A stretch of DNA of 64,000 bases from Bryopsis sp. KO-2023 (taxonomy: Eukaryota > Chlorophyta > Ulvophyceae > Bryopsidales > Bryopsidaceae): positions 4,650,001-4,714,000 of the forward strand of contig BSYQ01000009.1 in the NCBI GenBank assembly GCA_030272585.1, in the 5' to 3' direction. The notes under the pieces are model-generated. The model had not been told where the DNA came from, searched no databases, and was given only the letters and a program-made list of their open reading frames with translations. Positions 34,491 through 46,620 of this stretch are shown here, one piece after another. Numbering within the stretch: the first letter of the stretch is position 1; every line of letters starts with the position of its first letter. The position numbers were made by a program, and so were the translations under genes.

Positions 34491-36726
34491 ATGACAACGG
34501 CGCATAGGCCCACGTGGGCGCCCGCTTTGGGTGGCGAAGAGCAAGGCGGAAATCGATTGTTCGTTCCGAGTCGAGCATATTCAGCGAAAGACCAGCCATC
34601 CCACACAAAACTCAAGTTCAGGTATTCAGTTGGTTTAAAATCCAGAAGGAAAAACACCCACAAAACCCCCCACTTATTTGAAAGCCCATTGAGAAATACA
34701 TATCCATTGCATTCTCAGTCCTGATTTTTCCCTGCACCATTTTTAATTTGTGTGTTGATTTGAATTTCAAACTCAGGGTTGAAGGTCAGCAGTCGAAGTC
34801 AGAGGTGAAGGATAGAGACCTGCTGGTAAGGGGACCCACACAATTGGAAAAAAAAAAAAAATTGTCAGGAAAAAGAATGTTCGCAGCAAATCCTCTTATG
34901 AATTTCTTGCTTCAGTTTTTTTCGACGTGATTTTTCGAGGAGAATAAGAGAATTTTCTGGGTTTTTTGTGAAATCATTGATGTGATTTTCGACAGCTGGA
35001 GCTTGAGGAAAAGGAACAAAAGCATTTTGAAGGTGGGTTCCAAACCCGCTTGGAAGTGTGATGTGCACTATCAAAAACTGTTTTAAAATATAAGCTGTCA
35101 GTGTTTATCGATTTTGTCTAGATTTTTCCCAGCGTTCGCTGAGACTGACTTTTTCCTGATTTTGCACCCAAACCTGTTTGAACCATCGCTTTCGTTTTGA
35201 TTCTGTTTCCGGTAGTTTTAGTCAATTAAGTCCATCAGCATGCGATGGCCATCCACATTAGTGCTTCATCATCGGTTTGTTTCAGAATTTTCCCTTGAAA
35301 AAAAAAAAAAGCTGACTTTATGAGTTGTGGGTTATCGTAGAGGAAAGAAAGAAGGATCTGTTTTTGCTTGAATCGGTGGAGAGAACTGGGACCTCGTCAA
35401 AAGGAGCTCAAAAATTGTTGGTTCCGAAAGCGCTGGATGCCGATGATATGGATGCAGATGACCCAGATGATTCAGAATCGGAGGAGGACGACAGTGATGT
35501 GAGGAAAATTGAGAAAAATAATATATATATTTATTTATTTAATACCATAAAGAGCACTAAGAAATAATTTGACTTTGATTGTTATTGCTTTATTGTTTCC
35601 AATTTCACTATCATGAATGGGGTGTGGGTGGGTGGGTGGGAAATATTTTGTATTCTTATAATATAATATCAGAAAAAATAAAGAAATAAAAAATTCCTGC
35701 AATATCGATTTCATTGAGAATTCCAGGATTTTTTATTGTTTGGCAAAAAAATTGGCCAATCAATATCGAGGAGTGGATGTGTTGTGTGTATGAGCTCGAG
35801 GTTTGGATTCAATAATTCCTCAACAATTGGCTTTTGTTTTTCCACAAAATCTAAAAATTTTGTGCTTTTTTGGGTGGAGGTCTTTTTCATTTTTCACTCT
35901 TTTGTTCTGACCAGGATGATGAAGCCGAGTTGTTGGCAGAGCTAGAAAGAATCAAAAAGGAGAGGGCTGAGGAGGCCGAGAAAAAGGTATAATCAAAGCA
36001 GAAAAGAACACCAATTTTTTTATTTTTTTTGGTTCAGGTAATAACTAAATATTACATTTGAAAAGAAAATGGTGAACTGCTCATTCAAAATTCCTGTTCT
36101 TTTCTAGTCTGCGAGAAGTATTTTCCCTTCACTATTGATATTTTATGTTTTTCTGCTTCTTTGGTTTTAACATATTTTGGCCTGATTTCTCTGTTGCTGT
36201 TTTTTTTTTTTTGCAAAGGCTGAGGAAGAGGCTGAGCGTGAATTGAAAGAAAAAGAGGAGCAATTGCTTCGAGGAAATCCGCTCGTGAATAGATTAGACG
36301 GGGGCCCAAGTTTCAGCGTCAAGAGAAGGTCCAATCCATCATTTTCCTCTTTTGAAAAAAATAAACAAATTCTCAGATAAAAATAAATAAATTTTCAGAA
36401 CCTGGACTGGATTCTCACAATCTGGGTGCCACAACCTATATATAAACCTGCCTGATTCTCTCTTTCCCCTGCGTCTGCCTGTCTGTCTCGAATCCAGTGG
36501 GTTTTTCCCCCTGTTTTTTTTCAGCATCGAGAATTGCGCCTCTTGCGTTGTTGAATTTCTCCTTTATTTAACGCATTATTTTTATTTTTTTTTTCTTTTC
36601 AGGTGGGATGATGATGTCGTGTTCAAAAATCAAACGAGAGGGGAGCCCAAAGCTAAGAAACGATTTATCAACGACACAGTAAGGTCAGACTTCCATCAGC
36701 GATTTCTGCAGAGATATATTCGATGA
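34491..36726 (+). CDS. CWC15: Spliceosome-associated protein CWC15
   Basis: Seven exons: 34491-34621, 34777-34825, 34996-35032, 35341-35498, 35915-35986, 36219-36328 and 36603-36726; phases fit. The product starts M-T-T-A-x-R-P-T-W and has [11 protein letters not shown]-x-D acidic block is followed by the [15 protein letters not shown] coiled coil, then G-N-P-L-V-N and the invariant [13 protein letters not shown]. The end is [19 protein letters not shown]. These are the CWC15 hallmarks along the whole length. The protein belongs to the Prp19-associated part of the catalytic spliceosome. Complete, with no oddities, and consistent with the intron-rich genome. Confidence 0.95.
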
Positions 36727-37087
36727 GCAACTTATGCTCCTTTTTTCAGAAAATGGGCTCCTTTTCCTTTTTTTTTTGTTGGGGGGGGGGGACCTTCTAG
36801 AGCGTTGAAGAAGGAATTATCAATTTGGGAAGATGTACAGTGCTTCAGGCGGGTAAGGGGAAGATTATGTTATAGCAGATCATATTTGTAAATTGTGGGG
36901 TGATTCGAGGTTGACCCCAGTAATGATCCTTTCAGCTGATTCCACCAATTACAAAAAAAACCCTTTGCACCTGAGCAAGCCAACCTGGCAAAAAAATAGG
37001 GAGGGGAGAGCTTGTTTGCGTCAAAAAATCACAGTCGTCAACTGAAAAAAAGTGTGGGGGGGGTCTTAAATCTTTAGTGCCAAATAA
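36727..37087. other. Convergent 3' region of CWC15 and the reductase gene
   Basis: 361 bp between facing stops. A T-run followed by a G-run of ten or more lies near 36768-36791. No gene. Confidence 0.5.
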
Positions 37088-37879
37088 TCACAGTCGACTT
37101 GCTACACCACCCGAAGCCACAACGTTTTCCCCAGTGATATACCCAGCATCGGTGGAGCACAGGAAAGCAACCACCCCTGCAATCTCATCCACAGTGCCTA
37201 GTCTTTTCAAGACGGTTGCTTTCAAGATGGCCTCTCTCAATTCCTCGCTTTCCACCAGTGCGGTCGAAAGCTTGGTGGGGATGATCCCTGGCGCCACGCA
37301 ATTCACCCTGACCCCTTTAGGCCCCAACTCTCTTGCCAAAGCTTTGGTTAAACCGAGGAGCGCCGTTTTGGTCACTCCATACATGCCCAGAATATTTCCA
37401 CCTCCCCCAGGGTTGAACCCCTCGTAAGAACTCAGCAAGACGACGCTCGCATCGCTCGAAAAATAGGGGGCCAATTCTTTGACGAGCATGATCGTCGATT
37501 TTACATTGACGTCCCAAAGCTTGTCGAGCGCCCACTCCGGCATGTCGAGAATGGAAGCAGCCACGGGGTTGATCGCGGCGTTCGACACCAACACGTCGAT
37601 TTTCCCCTTGAATCCCGCCGCCATTTCCAGCAACCTCCGCCGGTGGTCCTTTTCGGAAACGTGGCACACGCATCCATGAACGTCAAGCCCTTGTTTTCTC
37701 AAAGCGTCGATCGTTTCATCCACGTTGCGTTGCTTTCGCGAGGAGAGGATCACTTTGGCGCCTTCTCTGGCAAATCGCTGAACGATACCCAACCCTATGC
37801 CAGCCGTGGAGGCGGTCACCACCACCACTCGACCTTCGAATCGCTTCCCCATGTGAAAACTGGAAAACGATCCTGACAA
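37088..37879 (-). CDS. DHRS4-like short-chain dehydrogenase/reductase, probably peroxisomal
   Basis: A single exon of 263 residues. It has the classical SDR nucleotide site T-A-S-T-A-G-I-G (22-29), S-S-R-K-Q-R-N-V-D typical of NADP(H)-using DHRS4, N-A-A at 100-102, the catalytic Ser at 150/151, Tyr167 and Lys171 (Y-x-x-x-K), and a T-G-E-N-V-V-x-x-G-G end. The last three residues are S-R-L, a type 1 peroxisomal targeting signal also found on animal DHRS4. It should reduce carbonyls such as ketones or retinoids with NADPH. Met10 is an alternative start that would leave a conserved core. It has no introns, unlike all its neighbours, and is divergent from the cycloartenol synthase gene. Confidence 0.92.
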   Translation of the reverse strand: MSGSFSSFHMGKRFEGRVVVVTASTAGIGLGIVQRFAREGAKVILSSRKQRNVDETIDALRKQGLDVHGCVCHVSEKDHRRRLLEMAAGFKGKIDVLVSNAAINPVAASILDMPEWALDKLWDVNVKSTIMLVKELAPYFSSDASVVLLSSYEGFNPGGGGNILGMYGVTKTALLGLTKALARELGPKGVRVNCVAPGIIPTKLSTALVESEELREAILKATVLKRLGTVDEIAGVVAFLCSTDAGYITGENVVASGGVASRL

Positions 37880-38170
37880 CGATTGGAAAATGTCGATCTC
37901 CCTTCCTCTTCAAAGCGGGCGTCGATCAATCAACACACTCGACCCCTGCACCAGCAAAGGGGTTCCATTTCCTGGCGATGCTTTCAAAAAACAAAACACG
38001 TTCCGCCTTTTCAGAAGGGGGGAATGTGTTATCGCACGCAGCGAATTCATGCTACTAATTTCTTACGTAATTTTTGGACGACTTCTTGCCAGGGGAAGAT
38101 ACGATCTGGCCCCACTCCTGAAAGGAGAGCGCTGTTGGCGATATCTCGCAGCACAAGGAACCAAGCAACC
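37880..38170. promoter_or_regulatory. Divergent region between reductase and cycloartenol synthase
   Basis: 291 bp between the two start codons. On the plus strand the cycloartenol synthase frame stays open upstream to an ATG at 37883, so an N-terminal extension is possible. The M-W-[KR]-L start at 38171 matches known cycloartenol synthases and is preferred. Confidence 0.5.
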
Positions 38171-41100
38171 ATGTGGAGGCTGGTGACGGCGGGCGATTCG
38201 GACGGGGATCCTTACCTGACCTCTCTCAACGACAACGTGGGTCGCCAGTACTGGGTGTTCGAGGAAAACACCGCAGGCATTTTCGATCCCGAGGACCTGC
38301 AACGAGTGGAACAAGCCCGAGATAAATTCGTCAAAGAAAAGAAGGAAAAGGGGCAAAACCATAGCGGGGATGAACTGTTGCGACTGCAAGCGTGGGATAA
38401 GGTCGTGGGGGCGAACATCGTGGTTCCGGAAGAGGAATTGCCAGGCACCGGGCCCGTGTCGCTGGATCGCGTGACGGAGAATATCAGAGCGGGGATAAGA
38501 TTCGCCGAGGCGATACAACGAGATGACGGGCACTGGGCGGGCGACTATGGGGGCCCTATGTTTCTGCTTCCTGGGCTGGTGGTCACTGCTTACGTAATAG
38601 GAAAGGTATATTACGTAATTTCTTTTTGAGTGTCTTCATCGCTTGTGGGTGGCTCAATATGCATCTAAAAGAATTTTTCTTTGTGTTTAGTCAAAAAATT
38701 GAATTGTGAGTGAATGGGATATGGGAATTTGTTTTGTCTTGAGTTGATACAGGACTTGGAGGAGGATTTGAATGGCTCCATCTGTTTTAAAATTGAGCTG
38801 TTTGCAGAATATATTTCAATTGAATTTAATTTGAACCTTGTTGCTTATTTACTACGAAGATTGATGCATTTTTCCCGGGTCCAGCAATTACTGAGTTGAT
38901 TCGATATCAAAGAAATCACCAGAACGACGATGGAGGATATGGACTGCACATTGAAGGGAATTCAACCATGTTTGGCACCTGTCTGAAGTGAGCCAAAAAA
39001 AAAGCCACAGTTTCATTCCGCATTTTCTTCTCGAAATCGCTTTTTTTCTCCTAACGAAAATAATGATTTTTTAAAAAAAGTTCCTCGCTCCCCTCTCCTG
39101 CTTCCTCAAAAAAAAAAGAAAGAAAAAGAAACCCAATTTTTCTTTTTTGATGCTATTTTTAGCTTTTAAGAATGGTTTTTTCAGGCGAGGCAGAATTTTA
39201 TTTTTTATTAATTTGAATTGTGCATGTAGATATTATCCCCTGAAAAGGTACGTTTTGATATCTAAGTATGCATGTGTTTCCCAGTTACATCCAAATGCGA
39301 ATCTTGGGGGTTGCTGCAGATGACGAAATGGCAAAGAAAGCAAGGGACTGGGTAAGCCAGTTTTGTTCCAAATGGCTATTTTTGTTTTAAAGAATTTTTT
39401 TTCCCCTTTTCTGGGACCCTACTTCACACAAGCATCCATTTTAACATTGCAAAAAAATGAAAAATAAAATAAAAAAATTTGTTGGTGCACTGATGTCCAA
39501 AGATCGATTCAGAATTTTGTGCCTTGTGTGCAATCATGCAGGTTTCTTTTACCTGATAAATGCTGAAAGAAGATGCAACTCAATCCCTGTTTTTGTTTGG
39601 ATGACTAAGATTCATGCTAGGGGTGGAGCGACGTATTGCACCTCTTGGGGGAAATTCTTCATGTCTGTCCTTGGAGTGTATGCTTGGGAAGGTTTGAATC
39701 CTTTGCCTCCGGAAATGTGGCTTTTGCCCCATTCCATGTTTTCTGGAATCGGGGTGCTGCATCCAGGCAGAATGTGGTGCCACTGCAGAATGGTCAGCCC
39801 TTACTCTGTGATAGAATTTTTTTTTCCCCTTTAAAAAGGATATCAAGCTGAAACTTTTGAACAACAAAAGCCAAAAAAACAAATAATTTTATTTTTTTTT
39901 CATTGTGGGGAAAAGCCAGCATCTATGTAGAAAATAAATTCTGCTTAAAAAAGTTTTTTGTTTTTTTTTTTAAATCTGAAGTCCCTTTCTTGAAAGGGGG
40001 AGTGGGGGGGTAAGGTTGATTGAATGTTTGGATTTCTTATGCCCATGGACCAAGCATGCTCTCTGTGAATTTTTTTCGTCTCGTTTTTCCTTTTTGTTAT
40101 ATTATTGATACTTGTGCAAACAAGTTTCCACTAGGCATTTTCTTCAAGAGATATGGTGTTTTATTGTATTAGGTTTATCTTCCGATGTGCTATGTCTACG
40201 GCTCAAGGGACAAGCTGACTAGTATAAAACCAACTAAGTTGGTGGAGGATCTCAGGTAATTTTCCTTCTTCCCCCCCCCCCCCCCTCTTTGGATTTTCCT
40301 TTTTCTCCTGACATAAATTTCAGAAGCAAAGCAAGCATTAAAAAATGCATGGTCAGTTTTTTTTCCCCCTGAAAAGGTGAAAATTAAGGACTAGGAGGAA
40401 ATATATCTTGGTGCGCTCAAAATATTTTTAACTAATTTCTGTGTGTGTGTGTGTTTTCAGAGCTGAGCTGTACGTGGATGCTTATGACAGTATCGACTGG
40501 AATGGATGTCGAAATCTGTGTGCAAAAGAGGACCTTTACTATCCCCATCCTTGGATACAGGTGAGATATCCTTTCACAAGTGTGTGTGTGTGTGTTTGTT
40601 TAGGGGGTGTGCGTGCCACTCTTTTGCATGGTGGATGGGCTTCCATCACGAAAGAATCTTTTGTTTTGGCTGTTTGATAGGAATTAGAAAACCCCGATGA
40701 TAAGATGATAAAGTAGAGAAACCTGAACAACAAGCTTCTCAATCTTTTAACATTTTACTATTTTCTTTATTTTTTTTATTTTTTTTTTGCATTGTTAATG
40801 TTCTGGGAGCTGTGGATAGAATCTGACAGGGGATAATCGATATATTATTTAATATATTTTGTGGTCGTGGTGGTGGTGGTGGTGGTGGTGGTTTTTCTCT
40901 TCGGTATATATATGTGTGTGTTTTTTCTTAAAGCAAAAATGAAGGTTCGATTTTCTGGAGAGATATCGTGTGTTTCTGAGGACTGATTCAAAAACGTGTT
41001 GTGTGTTGATGCACACACCAGGATGCTGTTTGGTTGGCCCTACACAAAGCAGAAAGATTTTTGCAGGGTTCATGGTTGAGGAAAAAAGCCATGGCAGAAG

Positions 41101-44100
41101 TCATCGACCACATCCATTACGAGGTGAAAAGAAAATTAAAAAAAAGAAAGCGCTTGGAAAAGAGCTTTTTTTTCATTTTGTTCGATTTCTTAAAATATTA
41201 GTTTGTGGTCGAAACGAAAAAAAAAAATGAAAAATGAAAAAACGAAAAAACTAAAAAAACAAAAGGGAAAGTGGTGAGATGGTTTTTGATTGGCACAGGA
41301 CGAAAACACTCGATACGTTTGCATTGGTCCGGTGAACAAGGTCATTAATATGTTGGCGACTTGGCTGGAGGACCCAGATTCAGAAGCTTTCAAAAAGTAT
41401 GTGTCATCATTTTTGAACAACTCTGGATAAACAGTTCACCCCTTGCATTCCAATGCGCGTGCGTTGAGTTTATTATCGATGTGATTGGCAGATACATCTC
41501 GTTTTTTGTGTGGGAGGGATTGGTGTGGGGCTTCGAAATGATGTTAGTAATAAATAAAAAAATATCAAGACTGCACTTGAGAGTTTTTTATTTAAAAAAA
41601 ACGAGCGAAAGAACAGCAGAGGTGTGGCACGAGATGGCCATAATTTTATTTTATTTTAAAATAAAGAGCTATGGCCATCTCGTGCCGCACCTCTGCTGTT
41701 CTTTCGCTCGTTTATACTATACTCTCATTGTTTTTTTCAATATATTTTTTTTCCAAAGAAAAAAGGATGCAGGGTAAATTTTTTCATTTATGTGCATCTG
41801 ATTATTCTGTTTTATTTGGGTTTTTTTTTTTCTGCTTATGCAGGCATTTGTCAAGAGTGCGTGATTTCTTGTGGGTGGCCGAGGATGGCATGAAAATGCA
41901 AGGGTACAATGGCTCGCAGCTCTGGGACACTTCCTTCATGGTCCAATCTATTTTTAGCACCGGAATGGACAAGGAGTTTGTACGCTGCCTGAGAAAAGCA
42001 CACTCCTATCTGGAAAAAACACAGGTTTGCATTTTTTTTCCGTTATTTTTAAATCCATCCGGTGTGTGAGAAGTTATGGTGGCTTATTTCTTTCAATTTT
42101 TTTCAATCTCATTAATCATGTTGCGAAATGAAGAAGGGAAAAAAAATGGTTTGGCCGATAAATTTTTCTCCTACTGGAATCTATGTAATTTTGAGTTCAA
42201 ATCCGGGCCTCAGCGTAACAAAAAAAAAATTGAATTTACATATTACGAAGATATTACTAATGCACCTGTTTTTTCTAGTGGTCTGCGGGGGTAAAAAAGG
42301 AGATGAGGCAAATCAAAATTTTGAACGCTTGTGTTTGGCTTTTCATTTGATGCCCAAATCTTAGGTCATCAACGAAGTCCAGCAGCCATTGGAAAAATAC
42401 TATCGACACATTTCCAAAGGGGCTTGGCCGTTTTCCACGCGGGACCACGGCTGGCCCATATCTGATTGCTCCAGCGAGGGTTTGAAAGCGGCCTTGCTGC
42501 TGGCTGGTTCGGACGAAAGGGCTGTGGGGAAATCCATTCCAGAGGAGCGCCTGTTCGATTGTGTGAACGTGATTTTGTCTTATCAGAACGATAACGGAGG
42601 GATGGCGACTTATGAATTGACGAGATCGTACCCCTGGATCGAGGTGAGAGGGGGCTGTACTGATTGGTGCTATTTTTAGAAAATTAACAAGTGTTTTTCA
42701 GGCGGTGATGATGATGATGATTTTTCTTTTTGGTGCTGTAAAGTTGTTGAGGGGTGGAAAAAAAAGCACCATTCTCCAGTCCCGAGAAGTTTTTGGCGTC
42801 CTTGTACGTTGATAGAAACGTATTGGAAGTTCTTCTGAGAATGAACGGGTCAATTTTATTATTTAAATATATAGATAGATATGGGCTAAATCACCTCATT
42901 GTGGTCGGCCTTCGTTGGGCAAGTTTGCCTAATGTAAATTAAACATTCATTCATACACATATTATTATTATTTTTATTTTTTTTCTTCTTCCTCTTCTTT
43001 TTTATTGTAATTTTTTGCAAGCACAGGTGATGAACCCTGCTGAAACGTTTGGAGACATCATTATCGATTATTCCTATGTGGAATGCACATCGGCATCCCT
43101 TCAAGCGTTGACTGCGTTTTCTAAGAGATTCCCGGACCACCGTGCTGCAGAAATTGCTGAGGCCCGCAGAAAAGGTACTTGGGGGAAAAAAAAAGCAAGA
43201 AAATCTTCAAACAAGTATTGATATATTCATTTACTTTCCAAAATATAAGTATTGTGGTGTTCGATGAAAGAATGAGGTGAAATTGTTTAGAATGTCCATA
43301 TTAGAATATTCATATTATATCCGGAACATGTATGTTCTTCAGAACATCCCCACATCCCCCCGATCGCCAAAACCAAAACCAATTTCGAAGAAACTGCTCC
43401 ACACGTTTCACTGGCTGGTTTTTTTGTTGTTTTTTTCCTGCTCCGACTCGCTCGGTGCACTCCATCAGCATATTTCAAGGTTCTTTTAATGCAGATTTTC
43501 TCTTTTACTCTTTTTCTATACACAGGCCGTGACTTCATCCTGAGCATTCAACAGAAAGATGGATCGTGGTATGGCAGTTGGGCGGTGTGTTTCACTTACG
43601 GGACATGGTTTGGGGTTTTAGCTCTGTCTTGTTTTGGCGAAACTTACAAGTCCAGCGAAGCCGTCAGACTGGCTTGCGCTTTCCTGCTCGACGTTCAGAA
43701 AAAAGACGGAGGTTGGGGGGAAAGCTACCTGTCATGTCAAGACAAGGTAAATTTTTTTCCTCTGTCTCTGTGGTGGTCGGGTGGGCATTTTTCCAGGGTT
43801 TTCCATGCTTTTTCCCTGCTTTTTTCAGCCATTTTTCAGTGTCAGAACAATGAAACAAAAGTGGATGGGCGTTTTTCAAATGTATTGCATCGACGTGCAA
43901 GACCTCATGTAATTGAGTGATTGTTTGTTTTTATTTGCTGATTTCTGTTGGGTTTTTTGCCAAGCAGGTTTACTCACAGCTGGATGAATCGCATGTCGTG
44001 AACACATCGTGGGCGATCTTAACCCTGATCGCTGCAAAATATCATGAAGTCAATCCGGAGCCCTTGCACCGTGCAGTGAAATACTTGATTTCTGTGCAAA

Positions 44101-44467
44101 GCGAACACGGAGACTGGCCTCAGCAACACATCAGTGGCGTTTTCAACCGGAACTGTATGATTTCATACACGAATTACAGGTACATGAAACTTCTGTGAAT
44201 CTGCAGGCCCACCTCTGCTGACTAAACCCACCACTCGAAAGAAAACAGAGATCTGTTTTGTTTTGTTTTCTCGACCTTGCAATCATTACTCAATCAATAT
44301 CTTACATCATCATGTGAATTTAGTTGCTTAGCTTCTCAAGCTAATGCAGTGATTGTGACATAGTTTGTTCTCTGTAATTTTCCAGGTATATTTTCCCTGT
44401 TTGGGCGTTGGGGCGATATCGCTCGGAAGTGCTGCAAGGGGAAGAGCCAGGAACGACCGCTGGATAA
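38171..44467 (+). CDS. CAS1: Cycloartenol synthase (oxidosqualene cyclase)
   Basis: Fourteen exons with consistent phases: 38171-38605, 38860-38987, 39285-39351, 39610-39792, 40173-40255, 40461-40560, 41022-41123, 41299-41396, 41844-42024, 42365-42643, 43027-43174, 43526-43746, 43968-44179 and 44386-44467. The product is 772 residues (Arabidopsis CAS1 is ~760). QW repeats such as D-G-S-W-Y-G-S-W and the substrate-channel region are intact. Tyr420 (M-Q-G-Y-N-G), His487 and Ile491 (D-H-G-W-P-I-S) are the three residues that separate cycloartenol from lanosterol synthases. The catalytic Asp493 sits in D-C-S-S-E, not the usual D-C-T-A-E. The enzyme cyclises 2,3-oxidosqualene to cycloartenol, the first sterol in plants and many algae, at the ER or lipid-droplet membrane. 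Confidence 0.95.
40866..40891 (+). repeat. (GGT)n microsatellite in intron 6 of cycloartenol synthase
   Basis: About eight GGT units following GTGGTCGT, within the intron between exons 6 and 7. Confidence 0.85.
41599..41713. repeat. 44-bp near-perfect inverted repeat (hairpin) in intron 8
   Basis: Arms 41599-41642 and 41670-41713 are complementary over 44 bp with one mismatch (a G-U pair in RNA), separated by a 27-base A/T-rich loop. The arm sequence includes GAAAGAACAGCAGAGGTG and GCACGAGATGGCCATA. It lies in the intron between exons 8 and 9 of cycloartenol synthase. Confidence 0.9.
42883..42960 (-). repeat. Dispersed repeat, copy 2
   Basis: Inverse of the sequence at 20830-20902, in the intron between exons 10 and 11 of cycloartenol synthase. 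Flanked by ATATATAGATAGATAT on one side and an AT-rich tail on the other. Confidence 0.8.
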
Positions 44468-45463
44468 GGAGCATTTTTCACTCTTTTTTTGTGTCCAGAT
44501 TTTCCAGATTTTAGTTATTAGTTTAGGTTTTTGCAGTGTGTTTCGTTTCATTTTAGTTTCATACAATGATTGATGTTATCCCGAAATTTTGATTTTGCTT
44601 GCACCCCAATGTCCAGGAGTTCTACTGTTTGTTTCTTCATTCTTTGTTTTGGGGAGTAAAAGGGTGGAGTTCCGAGGGAGTATGAACAATAAGCCAGTAA
44701 CAACACACCTGAAGGTTGAACAAGCTCTGTATGCTCATGTGTAAAAACATGATGCCCAGTATTTCTTCCTCAATTGAAAAAATGGGACGAGAATCTTCAT
44801 ATTTCGTGTTTTTTGTTATTCTTATTTGCTAGTTTTCAATCATCAATCCAACAAAAAGCAAGATCAGTCAAGACCAGAGTGTCCCATCCCAGCACAATGA
44901 GGTTGGTTTTCCAATCTGATTCTGACTCGGGATTTTCCCAGAAGTGGAAAAACCAATACCTGGCTGGAATTCGAACACATCAAGCTTGTGCAAATTTGAG
45001 ATGGAGCTGTTGAGGTTGTGATGGCGCGGGCTTGCCATGCCTACTTGCCATTTCATTCCATTGATGACACCCCAGTCACTACTACTACAAATCGTTACTT
45101 GTCCTTACTACTCCAACTGATGATACCCCAGTCAATCTCACACACAGCAAGTTTTAACTGGATGGCTGGCAATCGTTGTGATTACAACAGCAAGCTTGAA
45201 ATTGACCTCATCGTTCCCAAGGCAGCATCGAATTTGACAACACCTTTTCAGACCCCTACCCCACGCATTCTCACCACATTTAAAACTTGCAGCTGCACTT
45301 TCAGGGTTAGTGCCAGCACACTCTAGAGGGCAGCCGACACCAAGGTGGAAAAAACCACTCATTCCCAACATTGACAAACTAAGACTGACATGAAATCGGA
45401 ATATCTGTTCATAGAACCACAAAATTGTCGTATCGTCTCGTGTTTCGGCACGTCCGTTACGTT
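44468..45463. other. Convergent 3' region, no gene seen
   Basis: About 1 kb between the cycloartenol synthase stop and the stop of the next, minus-strand gene. Several short frames are open but none has protein-like features. Confidence 0.5.
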
Positions 45464-46620
45464 TCACGGGTTAGCATCTTTTACGACCTCCGTGAGTGTG
45501 GCGTCGGAACAAGTCGTCAGCTCCTCGCGGCAAGTCTTGCTAGATCGCCCAGCGCTCTCACAATCCCGGAACTCCTGATTGCAGTTACGCCTCTTTGTCG
45601 TCGCGGCAAAGCAAGTTCCGAAAAACTTGCGCTGCTTTGAATCATAACGACAACTGCTCGTGGCTTTCACCTGCTGTGTTCCTCCTAGCGAGCCAGTTGG
45701 ACCGCCTAATGTTGATGTTGTTGACCCGAAACCGCCGGTAAACCCTCCTCCGATTCCTGGGACGATTCCAGAACTGATTCCAGGACTGATTCCTGAACTG
45801 ATTCCTGGTAAGATTCCACCTGGGATAGCTGGCACGACTGCTTCGGGGTCGACCGTTTGCAGGTTATCACCGCAACTGACTGCGAGCAAGATTTGGGAGA
45901 TCGCGTCCTCCATAGCAGCACCGACGTCTCGCGCAGTGGTCAGACTCTTTCGCAGCCCTGCTACAGTGCAAGATCCCGAGCCATCTCCCAAAGAGTCCTC
46001 TCCTTCCTGAAGTCGAGTGGCAATTGCAGAGGCCTCCTCGGCGAGCCAAGCTTCGGCCAATGTTTGTTGGACGGGGTCCGTGTTTTCCAGAAGACCTGCG
46101 ACAGACACCCATCAACACAAGTAGGCATTCATACCACTGAGTACTGCAAGGAAATAGACCCTCAAGTTGACACCGAGATCCACACAGCAAAGAACATCGA
46201 GGAGATCGACCCTACGAAACGGCGCGATTGTCTTTTGAAGTCCTTTCTGGCCAGTTCGTGCTAAGTACCTCCCGCCACTCCTTGAGTTACGAGTTCGCTG
46301 ACGACTTCCGCGACGGCATCACCCTCAGCGACACACTCTGCCCCAGCGGTTTCGCTACTGGCGATAGCTACGGCAACCGAAATAGCCAATGACGAAGCGC
46401 CCACTGCGGACTCGTTTTCTTTGCCATCGCACGCAACCACCCTACTGAAGGCTTGAGCGATGGCATTTGAGATCGCTTCTCCGACCGCGTTCGAAGGGTC
46501 AGCTTCGGCGAGCGCGGTCGCCACGCAGTCCGCATCCGCTGTCCCGACGTCACTCGCAGCTCCGATATCGAGCTGTTGCGTGGTTAACACGAGAAGCAAA
46601 AAGACAATAGCAGTTTTCAT
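45464..46620 (-). CDS. Secreted small-residue-rich protein with Cys-rich C-terminus
   Basis: Two exons on the minus strand, 46620-46269 and 46095-45464, joined in phase, 327 residues. It begins with a clear signal peptide (M-K-T-A, then an F-L-L-L-V-L core, cut near residue 20-25). A region rich in Ala, Ser, Glu and Val with spaced Cys residues follows; two of the segments, A-D-C-V-A-x-A-L-A-E-A and A-E-C-V-A-E-G-D-A, look like internal repeats. A G-I-S-S/P-G-I stretch encoded by 15-bp repeats comes next, and a C-terminal ~60 residues with seven Cys. I do not recognise the family. An extracellular or cell-wall protein stabilised by disulfides is likely. Confidence 0.7.

Noticed and set aside
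37883..38170. N-terminal extension of cycloartenol synthase by 96 codons
   Set aside because: The frame is open, but the M-W-[KR]-L start is the conserved one and the extension is not sequence-like of any presequence I know.
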